Origin: Paratrimastix pyriformis
Taxonomy: Eukaryota > Preaxostyla > Paratrimastigidae
NCBI GenBank assembly: GCA_027972325.1
Contig: JAPMOS010000055.1
Location: 158,501-222,500 of the forward strand
Direction: 5' to 3'
Length of the DNA: 64,000 nucleotides
Shown: positions 31,939 to 41,535 of the stretch, in pieces
Position numbering within the stretch: the stretch's first letter is position 1
Layout: every line of letters starts with the position of its first letter
Made by a program: the position numbers and the translations under genes
Notes under the pieces: generated by a model
Told to the model about the DNA's origin: nothing
Databases searched by the model: none
Seen by the model: only the letters and a program-made list of their open reading frames with translations

Positions 31939-32533
31939 ATGCCTATTATCACTTTAAAAAATGGTGCTCAAGCAGAGAAAATCATTATGTCTGGAACTTA
32001 CAAAGATACCAAACAAAATCGTTCTTTAGGGCGTGTTGGTCAAAAATATAATAAAACTGTACAGGTTTCGAATTGTGAAAGGTCCTTCTCGTGGTATCAG
32101 GAAAGCGCGACACTCCGGGGGCAGTCTAAAAGACTACGATTTCTCCGATGTCGTTTTAAATGGCCAGCCTATGACTTATATTGACGACGATGGTAATTCG
32201 GTTGTTCAATTAGTCAAAACAGATGGTTCAGTCGAAGATATTCCGGAAGATAGATATATTCGCTTCTTCAAACCACAGGTTGACGCAATATTAAAAAAAA
32301 AAAACCCACGTGAATATTACAAAAGACCAATAAAAGATACGATGATGGTCGGTGACGGAATAGGGGCCGAAATTGTTGATGGTGTCGCCGAATTACCTGG
32401 CGCGATCCGCAAGGTCATAGGTGATATGAAGATTCACGGTCCAAAGATCGGCATCACACATGGCTATCGAAACCCTTTCACTGGACAATACATGGTCGGA
32501 AATAAGTCAGAAGATTTAACTTACATGGGATAG
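31939..32533 (+). pseudogene. Unknown P2 terminal gene, frameshifted
   Basis: The first frame begins MPIITLKNGAQAEKI at 31,939 and the second continues from about 32,070 to the stop at 32,531-32,533, with a break near 32,065-32,075. The C-terminal half is Gly-rich with GDGIGAEIVDGV, and a 12-A run lies near 32,291. It is the last gene before the right terminal repeat. A minor capsid or membrane-interacting virion protein is possible from position and the Gly-rich hydrophobic section, but nothing proves it. Confidence 0.45.
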
Positions 32534-32565
32534 AACTTATTTTCTCTAAATAATTGGAACTTTAC

Positions 32566-32996
32566 GTCATAAGATGAAAGAAATAAAAAGAATAAAAAGG
32601 AGAGATCAGAATATGACGAGAACAAAGTTTGAGTGTGAAGACTGCGTCTTCTCCCCAACTTCGGATCCTATTCGTTAGAAGACAGAGAGAAGAAGTCAGA
32701 AGATGAATAACATAAGGAGAGGACATAAAATGAAGGAAATAAAATTGAATTCATGTTAGGAAATCAATTTCATGTATCCCCATACGTCTCACTCTCCCTT
32801 TTCCCACCCTACGCCTACCAGTGGATGGAAAATTTCACGTCACAAATCCCGACGAGGATTTTCATAAAATGACGAAGTTTTTATGATGGGCAGGTGCAGG
32901 TCAGCCCATTTATGATGGCACTTTTCTTAATAACCATCACTCCATGACCTCTTCCCATCATAGAAAGTTTTATGTACGGGGTCTCCTTTACTTACT
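32566..32996. repeat. P2 right terminal inverted repeat
   Basis: Begins GTCATAAGATG next to the last P2 gene and ends CCTTTACTTACT at 32,996, followed by the target duplication CGACA (32,997-33,001) and the 5' part of the interrupted GIY-YIG gene. Confidence 0.88.
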
Positions 32997-33283
32997 CGAC
33001 ATGCTTTAATCATGTTCAACATCTTGAATCCCTTTTCTGTATATTCTTTGATGTATTTCTCTTCTATCTCTTTAATGTTCTCACAATCACAAATGGCTTC
33101 TATTTCTTCAATGGTAAACTTGTCAATACCTACTTCTCTCATTCTGCTGTAAAGCATATGTGTACATTCACTCTTGACATGCGTTTTATGCACTGCCCAT
33201 CTCGAACGGATGTTCTTAGTTGAACCTATATATAATTCATTCGGCTCAACAGTGTTGACTATCTTATATATGTAGTATTTCAT
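32997..33283 (-). pseudogene. GIY-YIG endonuclease of P1, 5' part with catalytic domain
   Basis: The ATG at 33,283 starts MKYYIYKIVN; the GIY-YIG signature is YIYKIVN...LYIGST, followed by the catalytic Arg in SRWAVHK and a Glu in the C-terminal helix region (EKYIKEY). The frame then runs into the P2 terminal repeat after KACR and would end in noise. The missing 3' part is at 13,045-13,516. Such nucleases in Polintons and giant viruses are often homing-type or recombination enzymes. Confidence 0.8.
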
Positions 33284-33333
33284 TTTACTATACTATAGTA
33301 TTAGATAATATTTCAACTGTATTTAAGTCACTT

Positions 33334-33531
33334 TCATTTTTGATTTTCAGTTGGTGCTTCCAAATTATAATGAATTCTGCTTTGCTCTCTGCCCTGTTTC
33401 TGTAACTCTCCATACACTACAGTTTCTTCTAACAATGCTTCTAATAGGTTGGTTATGTCTTTCATTGAGCGTTCAATTGATGTAAGTTTAGTATTCATCT
33501 TGTCAATTGTCGACTGCTGAGACGATTCCAT
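33334..33531 (-). CDS. Small coiled-coil protein, P1 (65 aa)
   Basis: Starts MESSQQSTIDKMN at the first ATG (33,531) and has a heptad-like pattern (KLTSIERSMKDITNLLEALL). It lies between the GIY-YIG and polymerase genes on the same strand. The function is unknown; the regular helix supports a real small gene. Confidence 0.4.
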   Translation of the reverse strand: MESSQQSTIDKMNTKLTSIERSMKDITNLLEALLEETVVYGELQKQGREQSRIHYNLEAPTENQK

Positions 33532-33582
33532 AATAATGAACACTGATAAAATTTCACTTATTCTTTTGATTCTTCCATTTTA

Positions 33583-33642
33583 ATCCGGTAATGCAACGGA
33601 TGGTGCAACCATCCATTCGATTATGCAATCTTGATTGCATAA
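33583..33642. repeat. Twin hairpin at the end of the polymerase gene
   Basis: A 7-bp stem GGATGGT with a GCA loop is followed by an ATTCG linker and a 10-bp stem ATTATGCAAT with a CTTG loop. The second hairpin encodes the last residues and the stop codon of the polymerase ORF, so it has become part of that gene's 3' end. Confidence 0.65.
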
Positions 33643-36600
33643 TGCCCATATGCGTAACTGTCAGTCTTGTTTCTGAGATACCTTTTGTCATCATAAGAGC
33701 ACAATGCAAACTTGTTCACTGCTACTGAATATAACTGATGGTACTTGCTTTGAATTGTGCAAAATTTCACCTTAGGATGTGCCTTATCAATCTCTTCTTC
33801 ATTCTTTTTCTCCATCTCTTCATCAATCTCTTCATCAGTCTCTTCATCATTCTTTCTCTGTTTGCGCTTTGACTTCTGTTTGCGCATTGGCTTCAGACAT
33901 TCTGAGTTCAGACATTCCATGAATCTTTTGTGTGACAATTCTTGCTTGATTGCTGACTTCTTCACACCTTTGCATTTGGCATGCTTCTCCTTATCACCTT
34001 CTATGACATATGAATACATCTTCGAACGTAATCCACAGAACTCTATGATTTGCTTGCCTTTGGCTTCATCCTTGAACTTTCCAATCTTGGCAATGTTCTT
34101 TTCGCTGAATAGTGCATTGTCCTCTGGATAATTGGATGTATCGAGTTCGTCTTCAAATTCTTTCATGTCTTCGTAGATGTCTTCTGTCTCCACAGCTACA
34201 CATAAACTGTCAGTGTCAGTGAATAGCAACTTGACTTTGTCCCCATACTTTGCTTTTAGTGTATTGTAGTAAAAGTCATACATGTGCATCTTGGATAAGT
34301 CTAAAATTGATTGCCCAACTGCTATTGGCATGTTCAATTTGACTGATGTCTGTCTTGCATGTATGCCTACGAGTTTATCTCCAAATATCACTGTCTTCTC
34401 ATAATTTCGCTTGGCTACGAGCTTACGTGCCTTCTCCTCACTGGAGGTTAGTGTAAAGTTGATATGAGAACGATTGTTCTGCATGGTTTTTCCAAATACT
34501 GCATTGTTTGCTAATTTGAATAGCGCCTTCTCGAATTCATTCTTTGTTTTTGAACGCTCATTGGTATTGAATCCTATGTAGTCTTCTAACCATGGCTTTT
34601 GCTTAAATGACATCACCCTTTTGACTGCTTTCAGTTCCATCCCTAAACTCAAATATAGCTGGAGTGCCCGATAATGCACAACGTAATCATTCTTATCTTC
34701 AAAATCACAAATCAACTTCTCAACTTTCGCCTGCTTTAGGCTTAAATTCGTCTTCAACAACTTCTGGTATTCAGATAACTTTTCATCTTCTACAACCTTC
34801 TTGCATGGCGCTAATGGATAATCATTGTGCATGTCATGTAGTTCTTTTGGATATGATAAATCCACTTCTAATATGTAGCCTCTATCTCCATTCTTGTCTA
34901 ATGACATTATCTTGCTCTTCGTGAACTTGCTTACGTTCTTTTCCCATTGAAAATCAGTCGTTGGTAGTCTGTAACTCATTGCTTTGCCGTATAGGTTGTT
35001 AGCATCGAGATACAGAATATACACTGTTTTACCCTCTTTGTTGTATGTCTTCATGTACTTGTTGTTGGCTTGACAATATCTGTTCGTTATCATTGAAATC
35101 CCTCCTCGAATACCCTTCTCAATAAACAAATGCATGTCCATTTGTGTGTCATTAAATAAGTCTAACTCCACCTTCGAACGCTTCAATGCCGCATCCCATG
35201 ACATTGCTGGTAATGACACGTAACATACCGGATCGAGCCCGTAATTTTTCATACACATGCTACGAAACTTTTCGAAGACATCTGCTAATAGTAACACATC
35301 AGTTTTAAGGTATATGTCATGATAATCACCTAACGTTTCACATTCAAATGTGTTCCATACTGTCTGTGCATGTGCATAATCTTCATCAGATATGGCTTTA
35401 TCGTTTAGTTTACTGTAAAATGCTTCCTTTGGTGGCAATTCAGTCTCATCGAACTTCTCCATTGTGTTCAAATAGTCATATGGATAAACACCCTTCTGGC
35501 ATAAAAGTTTCAGGTTCTCTTCACTGATTCCTTCCCAATCTGCTTTTGTTCTGATAAAATCATCGTAGTTGTTCTTCCCTAAGTTCTCTGATAATTTATC
35601 CAATGATTCTGTCATGAATGCAAAACTGTCTTTGAACTCTATATTTCCATCCATCGAGAACGACAGATACTTCTCTTCAGTCAATGCTAAGCATGTAATT
35701 TTCTCACTAAAGTTCCCTATTTCTTGCATTAGGAGGTGAGAATCATATCCCTTTAGATTGTGAAAGAAAACTGGTACCTTGTAATTCTTCAGACTGAATA
35801 ATAAGTTACATCCTTTATGTGCTGCCCCTCGATATTCACCCGTAATATGATCATGGTCTCTCACTTTATCTGATTCATCTTTGATCTTTCGTCCACAAAT
35901 ATGACATACAGTGGCTTTATCAAACTCTTTTTGTTGTTCCTTCGATAAGTTCATCTCACAGTTCCTTTTGACTTTCTTCAGTATCGTTTTACGCTCTTCG
36001 ATGATGGATTATAAGAAATGCTCAACTGCTCCTTCACCACGATACAATTGTATTGGTCTCTCAAACTCTGGATAATTACTGACAACTTTGTAAGCATATG
36101 AACACACATTGTGGTGCTGATATGCTGCTTTTATCTTTTTCTCATCGTCATCATCATCAATTGGTGTCGTTAGTGCTTCAAAATCTGCATAAATCACAAA
36201 AGGTTGCTTCACTGATTTTGATATATGCTTGAATTGGACATGAGCATCTTCTTCTATTGGTAACCATGCTTGACAACATTCATGCTCATAACACACTGGC
36301 TTATGTCTTTGCTACAGGCTTTCATTCCAAAATCCATGCATACAGTTCAGGCAAAAATACATTCTGCCCTTGTGATTGTTCTGGCTTGAACTCAGTAGCC
36401 GAGACAAATCTTTTACAACACATAATGTGAGTTGGTTTCAGTCTTCTCACATCCTTCTCCATTCATCACCTCAGTATTCTCATCGAGCTCTGTGATACGT
36501 AGCATGTTGACAACTGCTTTAGCTGTATTCCAAATTGGTGAGACATACAATGGATTGAATACAACTGATGTCTTCTTATCCTTCTTAACCTTCTTTGTTG

Positions 36601-37545
36601 TGATATGGTGCTCAATCACATTAATAGCTATGTTATTCTTTGCCTCAAAACGTGATATATTGTCGATTTCCATTGGAAAATGAATCCCCTTAAAGTCGAG
36701 CTCATTTTCATACTTCATGTATTGTTTCACACGATGTCCATTCTTCTCAACTGGATGCAATGCCGCTAAGACACACCATTTAAAACACTGATTGTCATCA
36801 TTATGAACGTTTATTAGAGCATTCTTTTGCTTTAGAACATCTGGAAGAACAATGTAACTGCTTCCACGCATTGGCTTGTATGAGGCTACATTCAAAAACA
36901 CACATTCTCAATACGTTTTAGGACCCATGCACTTCCATTGTTAACAAAATTGTCCACGAGCTCTTGGATTCTCGACACTGCATTCCCAATTCCTTCTTCA
37001 ATGTCTTTCTTACCGAGAATTCGAATGCTGCCCGACGAAAAGTGTCCATACATTGACTTGTCTTCTTTGGTGAACTGGCATTTCAACACGATGTTCAGTT
37101 TGAACTGTCCTCCCTTCATTTCTTCATATAATATCTTTTTTATCATTCCTTCAGTGTCCGCAAAACATCTCTCAACACTTTGCTTGTAGTCAGTTGCCTC
37201 GATCTTTCCATGGTTCATAATCGAATAGTTCTTCATAAAACCTTTCATGGCTTTTTTGCATTCTACCACTTCATATTGTGCTATTTTTCCAAACTCATCT
37301 TCGACGTTTTCTGCTCCTTTTGTTGATAATGCATCTACATCAATAACTTCTTCTTGTGCAACCTTCACTTCTTTCTTTTCCTTCTTTTCCTTCTTTTCCT
37401 CTTTTGGTGATGCTGCCTGACGTTTATTTATGTATTCTTCGAACAACTTCTTCGCCTCTTCATCTGAGAGTCCATCAAATGCAACAAATGGATTTGCGGT
37501 TTTAGTTGTCATGTCTATAGTAGTGTGAGATAAAATTTTTTTCAT
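33621..37545 (-). pseudogene. Protein-primed DNA polymerase B (Polinton pPolB), P1, frameshifted
   Basis: One gene of about 1,300 codons in four frames: 36,892-37,545, 36,413-36,901, 36,009-36,296 and 33,621-35,954, with breaks near 36,895, 36,300-36,410 and 35,955-36,008. In order: an acidic/Lys-rich N-terminus, DDNQCFKWCVLAALHP, a zinc-finger segment near 36,330, exonuclease motif YADFEAL, an embedded HNH-like unit CHICGRK...DHDHITG, exonuclease II HNLKGYDSH, then polymerase motif A (DANNLYGKAM), B (LANNAVFGKT) and C (FTDTDS). This is the complete motif set of Polinton polymerases, which replicate linear genomes from a terminal protein. It is divergent from integrase with 69 bp between. Confidence 0.92.
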
Positions 37546-37614
37546 AATATTTTATTAATCTATAATTTTAAGGTTTCTCTAAGTCACTTTTAATTTTATA
37601 ACTTCATTATACTA

Positions 37615-38649
37615 ATGGAAAAGACCATTCAGAATGCTTATAGCGATCCTAAAACGGGCTTTGTTTCCGCTCCTAAATTGTATCGAAAACTAAAACAAGA
37701 TGACAAGAAAATCACCTTAGATGCTGTCCAAAACGTGCTAAATAAGACACCTGATTATCAAATCATGAAAGAAGATAGAAAACCCAAAAAGTTCAACACG
37801 ATTGTGGCTCATACTGCTCTCGCATGTGTTCAGATGGATATCATCATCTATGATCGTTTTAAGACGAGAACTGGATTCGAGAACATCCTCTGTGTTATTG
37901 ATGTGTACTCTCGTTATGCTGCCTGTCGTCCTCTTAAAACAAGAAAGCCCACTGAGGTTCTCAAAGCAATTAAAAGTAGCTTCCATGATGACTTAAAAGG
38001 TACTCCTGAAAACATCAACTGCGACAATGAGTTCCAAGCTAAACAATATGTCAAATGGATGACTGACAATCATGTTGTGGCTCATTTCAGTGACCCTGAA
38101 GAAATCAATAAGAACAGTATTGTTGAACGATTCAATCGTACAATTGCTCTCAAACTACAACGTTGGCGTCTCTCTTCTGGTGACTCCGATTGGACTAAAG
38201 TTCTTCCTGATTTGGTATCTTCTTACAACAATGATTACCACAGAACCATTAAAGCAACACCTTATAATGTGTTCAACAACCATGATACAAACAAACAATC
38301 AGTCACTCAAATAGAACGTATTTATAATATCGGTGACCATGTTCGTGCTGTTCGAAAGCTCAAGGCATTCGCTAAAGGTGATGAAGTAAAGTATTCTCTC
38401 GCTGTCTATATCATTGATTCGTTCGATGGTAAAAAGTATGTTCTCAAGAACCTGAAGTCTGGAGAACTGTTGAAAAAGCACTACAAACAATATGAGTTGA
38501 AGAAGGTTGGAGAAATCATCGAGAAGGAGAGCACTGAAAAAGCTGTCAAGAAGATTGATGACACAAAGAAGAAAAGACTCGTCAAACGAAGACTGACTCG
38601 AGAAGGTATTGACACAGATAATATAATGCATGATATGAAGCTCCGTTAA
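37615..38649 (+). CDS. Retroviral-type integrase of P1, intact (344 aa)
   Basis: The DDE catalytic triad is visible: Asp in VQMDIIIYD, Asp in NCDNEFQ and Glu in NSIVERFNRT, with core features VIDVYSRYA and SYNNDYHRT between and after. The C-terminal part (GDHVRAVRKLKAF...YIIDSFDGKKYVLKN) is the chromodomain-like fold of Polinton integrases, and a Lys/Arg-rich tail follows. The N-terminal 60 residues are a helical specificity domain. It is the best preserved replication/integration gene in the window. Its stop overlaps the small minus-strand gene at 38,646-38,816. Confidence 0.92.
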   Translation: MEKTIQNAYSDPKTGFVSAPKLYRKLKQDDKKITLDAVQNVLNKTPDYQIMKEDRKPKKFNTIVAHTALACVQMDIIIYDRFKTRTGFENILCVIDVYSRYAACRPLKTRKPTEVLKAIKSSFHDDLKGTPENINCDNEFQAKQYVKWMTDNHVVAHFSDPEEINKNSIVERFNRTIALKLQRWRLSSGDSDWTKVLPDLVSSYNNDYHRTIKATPYNVFNNHDTNKQSVTQIERIYNIGDHVRAVRKLKAFAKGDEVKYSLAVYIIDSFDGKKYVLKNLKSGELLKKHYKQYELKKVGEIIEKESTEKAVKKIDDTKKKRLVKRRLTREGIDTDNIMHDMKLR

Positions 38650-38816
38650 TGGAAATATTCATTTTCATACACTATTGTTGTGGAATCGTCACTCTCATCT
38701 CCTTTCTTCTTAGTTATTGTAACACTGAAATATTCATCACCATGAAGCTGAATCAACTCCTGTATGAGTTCAAATAGTGCCCTATCAATCTTAACTGGAT
38801 GTTTATCACAATTCAT
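38646..38816 (-). CDS. Small acidic protein, P1 (56 aa)
   Basis: A short frame from ATG at 38,814-38,816 to TAA at 38,646-38,648 reads MNCDKHPVKIDRALFEL and continues with alternating hydrophobic residues (YFSVTITKKK) and an acidic C-terminus. The protein-like composition and the exact tail-to-tail overlap with the integrase support a gene, but no homologue is known to me. Confidence 0.4.
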   Translation of the reverse strand: MNCDKHPVKIDRALFELIQELIQLHGDEYFSVTITKKKGDESDDSTTIVYENEYFH

Positions 38817-39731
38817 TCTCTATATACTAACTATAGATAATTATTTTTTCTTCAAATACCTTTACATGTTAATCAAATGCTCTCACTCGTTCACTATTTC
38901 ATTGAGTTAGCCTCAGTAGCTCATCAAAATGTCGCTTTATTAGCCTTATAGCTCATCAAAATGTCGCTTTATTAGCCTTATAGCTCAAATGATGAAACGC
39001 TGTTTTTTATCTCTTTGAAATAGAAGGTAAATCTGATTGATTTCTCTTTCAATTCATGTCAAAGCTGAGTAAATTTCCGCTTTAAAGGGTCTTAAGCTGA
39101 AATCAAATTTCATATTGTTTTATCATTTTGTCATACTTTTCCATTTTCTTAGAATCAATTATTTGAGCTGATTCAATCAAAAAGAATGCATCATTTACTT
39201 AAGATTGATGCATTATTTAATGATCACTTTTGAAAAGCACTTTTGTCACAATTTTATTTTGAATGAAGAGAGAAGCTGTTTCTGATTGATTTCTCATTCG
39301 TTTGATGCTTAAGACGATTGAATTGTTTGATTCTTTGAAAATGGAAAAATAATTTCTGGGACAAAAAATGGAAAAAAATTGAAAATGCATGGAGAATTCG
39401 CTTTTTGCCTCTAATTTCGTTTGTAGCTCGAATGAATTGATGCTTAAATCATTCCAAGCTGATAAAAATAAAATGCTCGTTTTACTTAAAACACATTGAG
39501 AAAAAAGATTTTGCTCTGAAGAAATCGATTTTTGCTTCAAATAACGTTTGTAGCTCGAGAAAATTAATGCTTAAATCATTCAAAGCTGATAAAATAAAAT
39601 GCTCCTTTTCGATAAAAAATAATGAGAAAAAAAGATTTTGCTCTGAAGAATTCGATTTTTGCCTCAAATATCAACGCAAGCGTGAAAAATTGTGTGTGAA
39701 AATCGAATGTTCCAGAACCCGCCTTTTATAA
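38817..39731. repeat. AT-rich gap with about 125-bp direct repeats
   Basis: No gene is supported. Two imperfect direct repeats of about 125 bp (39,415-39,541 and 39,542-39,666) share GTAGCTCGA, TTAATGCTTAAATCATT and AAAAAGATTTTGCTCTGAAGAA; a shorter repeat (TTTATTAGCCTTATAGCTCA) occurs twice near 38,935-38,985. It separates the replication half of P1 from the second structural block, and could be a fused terminal region or a replication/packaging sequence. Confidence 0.5.
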
Positions 39732-40355
39732 CTACTGTTTCTGTAGTTCATCGGCTTTAATCCTATAGTATTCTTTCTTAGGAACACTAAATATATAGCT
39801 TTTAGGAGTCACGGTCTTATTGTAATAGTTATAAGGATACATAGGTCCGCTCAATAATATTTCATGACGAATGATGTGTTCCATTGTGTCGTCGTTCATG
39901 TACGCCTCGTACATGTCCGTGGAACTAATATCGTGAAATTCCTTAACCAATTCCTTTTTAATTTCTTCCGGAGGCAACTCATCCCCAGCGGGTGCAGGTT
40001 TAGGTTCAGCAGGTGCGGGTTTAGGTTCAGCAGGTGCGGGTTTAGGTTCAGCAGGTGCTTCTAAGTCCTCACCGGCTAAGTCGGCATCTTCATCAATAAG
40101 GACTTCTGCGCTCTTATCATCGTCTTCTTCTCCCTCCTCATTACCTTCTTCTTCCTCCTCTTCTTCACCTCCGCTTCCAGACTCGGAACCAGAGTCAGAG
40201 CCGGAGTCAGAATCAGATTCTTCTTCAGCGAACATTGCATCGAGTGTTCCCTTCTGAGGCTCATTGACAGGTTGTTGACTATGTTGTTTTTGGTTGTGAT
40301 ATAGCATTATTGTTAAGGCTAATGCAACCTTTTGACTGCGTGTAAGGTGGTCCAT
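39732..40355 (-). CDS. Acidic, repeat-containing P1 protein (207 aa)
   Basis: After a helical N-terminus (MDHLTRSQKVALALTIML) comes a long Asp/Glu/Ser tract and three tandem AEPKPAP units, then a conserved-looking C-terminal 80 residues (EFHDISSTDMYEAYMNDD, MYPYNYYNKTVTP). Such acidic linkers are common in virion or nucleic-acid-mimicking proteins. It is divergent from the 121-aa gene with about 50 bp between starts. Function unknown. Confidence 0.55.
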   Translation of the reverse strand: MDHLTRSQKVALALTIMLYHNQKQHSQQPVNEPQKGTLDAMFAEEESDSDSGSDSGSESGSGGEEEEEEEGNEEGEEDDDKSAEVLIDEDADLAGEDLEAPAEPKPAPAEPKPAPAEPKPAPAGDELPPEEIKKELVKEFHDISSTDMYEAYMNDDTMEHIIRHEILLSGPMYPYNYYNKTVTPKSYIFSVPKKEYYRIKADELQKQ

Positions 40356-40403
40356 CTGAATATGATACAGACATAAATTATTGACTCGAAAAAGTTTTTA
40401 TGC

Positions 40404-40769
40404 ATGATTTGTATGAAACACATCATGTTCCTCTCAATAAACCTTGATTCAACGCAGAAAACACTCATTTTAAACCAGTGGATGAACAAAAATCCAAATT
40501 ACCTAACTCTTATAGGCACTCATCTTGTCACCAATTCAGTCACCAGAAGTCGATATTTTGTAGTAATCAGGGGCTTATACACTGATCAAATCATTAATAA
40601 TGTGACGAGTGAAGCCGCAATACCAGTTTTTGTAGGAACAGATAACAAAGGGCTCGAATTGTCACCAACATCGACTCTTACGAGGACATATGACTATTCG
40701 ATCTTAGATGAAACAGGACAGCCAACAACTGATGAAGTGACTGTAAACATGTTATTTAGAGTGGATTAA
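40404..40769 (+). CDS. Unknown P1 structural-block protein, right copy (121 aa)
   Basis: Differs from 6,445-6,810 at only a few residues, so the two copies are recent or under constraint. DNA similarity begins at about 40,388, upstream of the start. Beta-rich, no known motif. Confidence 0.6.
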   Translation: MICMKHIMFLSINLDSTQKTLILNQWMNKNPNYLTLIGTHLVTNSVTRSRYFVVIRGLYTDQIINNVTSEAAIPVFVGTDNKGLELSPTSTLTRTYDYSILDETGQPTTDEVTVNMLFRVD

Positions 40770-40990
40770 GCTGTGGAGACTCCATTCATCACCAGTTTTA
40801 TGCCATTTCCTAAGTGACGATGGAACTTTGTTCCATCACCCGGGTGACAGACGATTGTCTGTCATCTCTTTTGTGAAGAAATCACCAAATTCTGTTTTGA
40901 TGATTCTGTATCGTAACATGTGTTCTGTTTGATGGACACGTTTGATTGGCTTAAGATTATGTTTTTTCAACCATCTACGGCAAGGAATGG
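40770..40990 (-). pseudogene. Broken basic P1 gene, right copy, interrupted by a twin hairpin
   Basis: The frame has WLKKHNLKPIKRVH and RYRI as in the left copy (6,807-7,031), then a 52-bp insertion (40,816-40,867) absent from the left copy, which brings a stop into frame, and then resumes with LGNGIKLV. A second twin hairpin lies against its 5' part (about 40,983-41,036). The function is unknown. Confidence 0.55.
40816..40867. repeat. Twin-hairpin insertion with an identifiable empty site
   Basis: An 8-bp stem GATGGAAC with a TTT loop, the palindromic linker ACCCGGGT and a 7-bp stem GACAGAC with a GATT loop form a 52-bp unit. The left copy of the same gene reads directly across this point (CCTAAGT then CTTTTGTG at 6,851-6,865). 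The unit is therefore an insertion rather than a part of the gene, unless the left copy lost it by an exact deletion. Confidence 0.8.
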
Positions 40991-41036
40991 TTTCACCATT
41001 CGTTCGAATGCGCACAGATGTGCGCGTTGCATTGTG
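40983..41036. repeat. Twin hairpin upstream of the broken gene
   Basis: A 7-bp stem GAATGGT with a TTC loop, a TTCGAA-containing linker and a 7-bp stem GCGCACA with a GA loop. It resembles the 12,695-12,746 unit with the two hairpins in opposite order, and lies about 80 bp beyond the stop of the DUF2314-like gene. Confidence 0.65.
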
Positions 41037-41113
41037 ACGTATTATATTTTGTCTTATCGAACATAACAGAGATGATTTCTGCTGTCATTGAATGTAGCTA
41101 ATAAAATAGTCGA

Positions 41114-41350
41114 CTAAACTTTTTCTTTATCGACTGCTACCTCAGTGATTTCACCTGCGCGGAACCCTATTACGTCACCCAGATTGAAACGGTGCTTAAG
41201 TATCAACTTATTATTACCTTTTCCCTTCAATCGTTTTCCAGTGATCTCTGTGATGATAATCCAAAATCCCTCACCTTTCCTCACAATTTTCACGATTGAA
41301 CCAACTGTAATAACAGCTCCGGCATTGATACGAATATTGTTTTCATCCAT
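41114..41350 (-). CDS. DUF2314-like small beta protein, P1 (78 aa)
   Basis: Reads VGSIVKIVRKGEGFWIIITEI, then LKGKGNNKLI and GDVIGFRAGEITEV. The order of strands and the Trp/Ile/Gly positions match the P2 protein at 16,341-16,571 and the DUF2314 pattern. It is divergent from the 233-aa gene. There is no counterpart in the left structural block. Confidence 0.5.
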   Translation of the reverse strand: MDENNIRINAGAVITVGSIVKIVRKGEGFWIIITEITGKRLKGKGNNKLILKHRFNLGDVIGFRAGEITEVAVDKEKV

Positions 41351-41535
41351 TGTGATCCAGTATATTTAGTCGATAAATTTTTTCTCCATCAATTGTATTA
41401 GTAACCAATGTCAGAAAAAATGCCTGCAAATCCGTATTCAGACACCGTTAGCAAAACAAAGAAGAGGCAACCAAAGGAACGAGGAAAAGTCATAAAGGAG
41501 CACGTCATTCTCAAGGTGAATCATTTGAGGCGACC

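Larger units (their letters stand above)
13517..32996. mobile_element. Polinton/Maverick element P2, nested in P1 and rearranged
   Basis: The element has terminal inverted repeats of about 421 bp (13,517-13,937) and 431 bp (32,566-32,996), ends in 5'-AGTAAGTAAAGG...CCTTTACTTACT-3' and is flanked by CGACA on both sides (13,512-13,516 and 32,997-33,001). 5'-AG...CT-3' termini are usual for Polintons; their target duplication is normally 6 bp, here 5 bp match. It encodes integrase, HNH/helicase protein, adenain-like protease, packaging ATPase and probable structural proteins. Its interior holds two Harbinger copies and an inverted 3.65-kb duplicate of the left P1/P2 junction, so it is not intact. 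Confidence 0.85.

Noticed and set aside
26471-32996. A second complete P2 element between two terminal repeats
   Set aside because: The repeats at 26,471-26,891 and 32,566-32,996 are in the same orientation, and the sequence after the first is P1 DNA identical to the left arm, so the first is a copied junction.
39415-39666. CRISPR-like or origin iteron array
   Set aside because: Only two long imperfect direct repeats without regular spacers; the setting is eukaryotic.
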